A stretch of DNA of 5,064 bases from an uncultured Lachnospiraceae bacterium (lineage in GTDB: Bacteria > Bacillota > Clostridia > Lachnospirales > Lachnospiraceae), in contig CABQGZ010000306.1 in the NCBI GenBank assembly GCA_902463835.1, positions 1 through 5,064 of the forward strand, written 5' to 3'. Made by a program: the position numbers and the translations under genes. Numbering within the stretch: the stretch's first letter is position 1; each line of letters opens with the position of its first letter. This document shows positions 4,437-5,064 of this stretch, in pieces. Below the pieces are notes generated by a model. The model saw nothing but the letters and a program-made list of their open reading frames with translations, made no database searches and was not told where the DNA came from.

Positions 4437-5064
4437 GTTCTGCTTCCGAAGCTTATCCAATTCTTCAAACACCACATCGTTTACAACTTTGATATAGGTT
4501 CCCTTCATGCCGGAGGAACGTGACTCGATCACCCCTGCACTTTCGAATTTCCGCAGCGCATTCACGATTACAGATCGCGTAATTCCCACCCGATCGGCAA
4601 TCTTGCTGGCCACCAGGATTCCTTCTTTGCCTTCCAACTCGTCAAAGATGTGGGTGATGGCTTCCAACTCGGAGTAGGACAAGGTACTGATAGCAGATTT
4701 GACAATCGCAAGCTTGCGGCTTTCCTCCTCGCTCTCCTCGTTGACGGAGCGCATCATCTCAAGGCCCACCACGGTAGTACCATACTCGCTTAAGATAATA
4801 TCATCGATGTCATACTGCGCTTCCAGGCGGTAATAGAACAATGTTCCAAGCCGCTCTCCCGCAATGTCGATAGGTGTGATGATTGCCCGGTAGCTGCGGA
4901 TCCCTTCCGAAACAAATCCAAGGGTCTCCAGATTCACATTCTCCTTCGTTGACAGGATGCCCAGCAAACGCTCATTCAGCATGGGATCGATAAAACCGCC
5001 AACCTGGTCTACAATCAACTCGGTTATCTCGTCAATCTTCTCACTGGTACTTGCTCCAAGTCCC
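4428..5064 (-). CDS. codY: GTP-sensing transcriptional pleiotropic repressor CodY, N-terminus cut off
   Basis: CodY is a cytoplasmic global repressor of Firmicutes that senses GTP and branched-chain amino acids and controls nutrient-limitation and virulence genes. The frame is open through the right edge (GLGASTSEKIDEITE precedes the Leu codon at 5018-5016), so about 211 residues are present. By comparison with the 259-residue Bacillus subtilis protein, about 49 N-terminal residues are missing. Seen in order: the rest of the GAF ligand domain with GERLGTL (4859-4839) and the SEYGTTVVGLEMMR helix, the linker with LSYSELEAI, then the winged helix-turn-helix with ASKIADRVGITRSVIVNALR (4610-4551) and SAGVIESRSSGMKGTYIKV. 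The DNA-binding part is nearly identical to B. subtilis. The C-terminus ends KQNGN followed by TGA, then a terminator. The TTG at 5018 is internal, not a start. Confidence 0.97.
   Translation of the reverse strand, partial: GLGASTSEKIDEITELIVDQVGGFIDPMLNERLLGILSTKENVNLETLGFVSEGIRSYRAIITPIDIAGERLGTLFYYRLEAQYDIDDIILSEYGTTVVGLEMMRSVNEESEEESRKLAIVKSAISTLSYSELEAITHIFDELEGKEGILVASKIADRVGITRSVIVNALRKFESAGVIESRSSGMKGTYIKVVNDVVFEELDKLRKQNGN

Noticed and set aside
5016..5018. TTG as start of codY
   Set aside because: The frame continues upstream to the window edge, and CodY needs about 49 more N-terminal residues by family length.

Overview
The window reads as a chromosomal housekeeping segment from a Gram-positive, moderate-GC anaerobe of the Clostridia, most likely Lachnospiraceae-like. 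This rests on a clostridial-type CodY, strong AGGAGG-class ribosome binding sites, sigma-A promoters near consensus, and secreted SH3/NlpC-P60 proteins. The assignment is inference from gene content, not a database match. All recognised genes lie on the minus strand, so transcription runs from high to low coordinates.

In order of transcription: (1) codY, truncated by the window edge (4428-5064), ends in a clear intrinsic terminator (4375-4407). (2) A secreted cell-wall hydrolase (3180-4241) has a signal peptide, two SH3-like domains and an NlpC/P60 catalytic domain. Its promoter is a perfect TTGACA-17-TATAAT overlapped by a 7-bp inverted repeat. (3) rpsO (ribosomal protein S15, 2752-3018) has its own promoter and a roughly 97-nt structured leader that can fold as a pseudoknot, a plausible S15 autoregulatory element. 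(4) An intrinsic terminator (2714-2742) follows rpsO, then directly a long imperfect stem-loop (2655-2713) at the start of the pnp leader. (5) pnp (polynucleotide phosphorylase, 376-2472) is complete. (6) A 375-base region after pnp holds a 148-bp palindromic element with 30-bp perfect arms (191-338), an extra direct copy of its end (156-170), a possible 24-codon ORF, and what looks like the first 17 codons of another minus-strand gene running off the left edge.

The rpsO-pnp pair is a conserved RNA-metabolism arrangement. In Escherichia coli both genes are autoregulated through RNA structures, and the intercistronic region carries a terminator and an RNase III-cleaved hairpin. This window has physical counterparts of each (pseudoknot leader, terminator, long stem), though the sequences are different. 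CodY is a global nutrient-sensing repressor, but no convincing CodY box was seen in the intergenic regions.

No mobile-element gene, CRISPR array, tRNA or rRNA was seen. The least explained pieces are the 148-bp palindrome after pnp and the RNA structures in the rpsO and pnp leaders.
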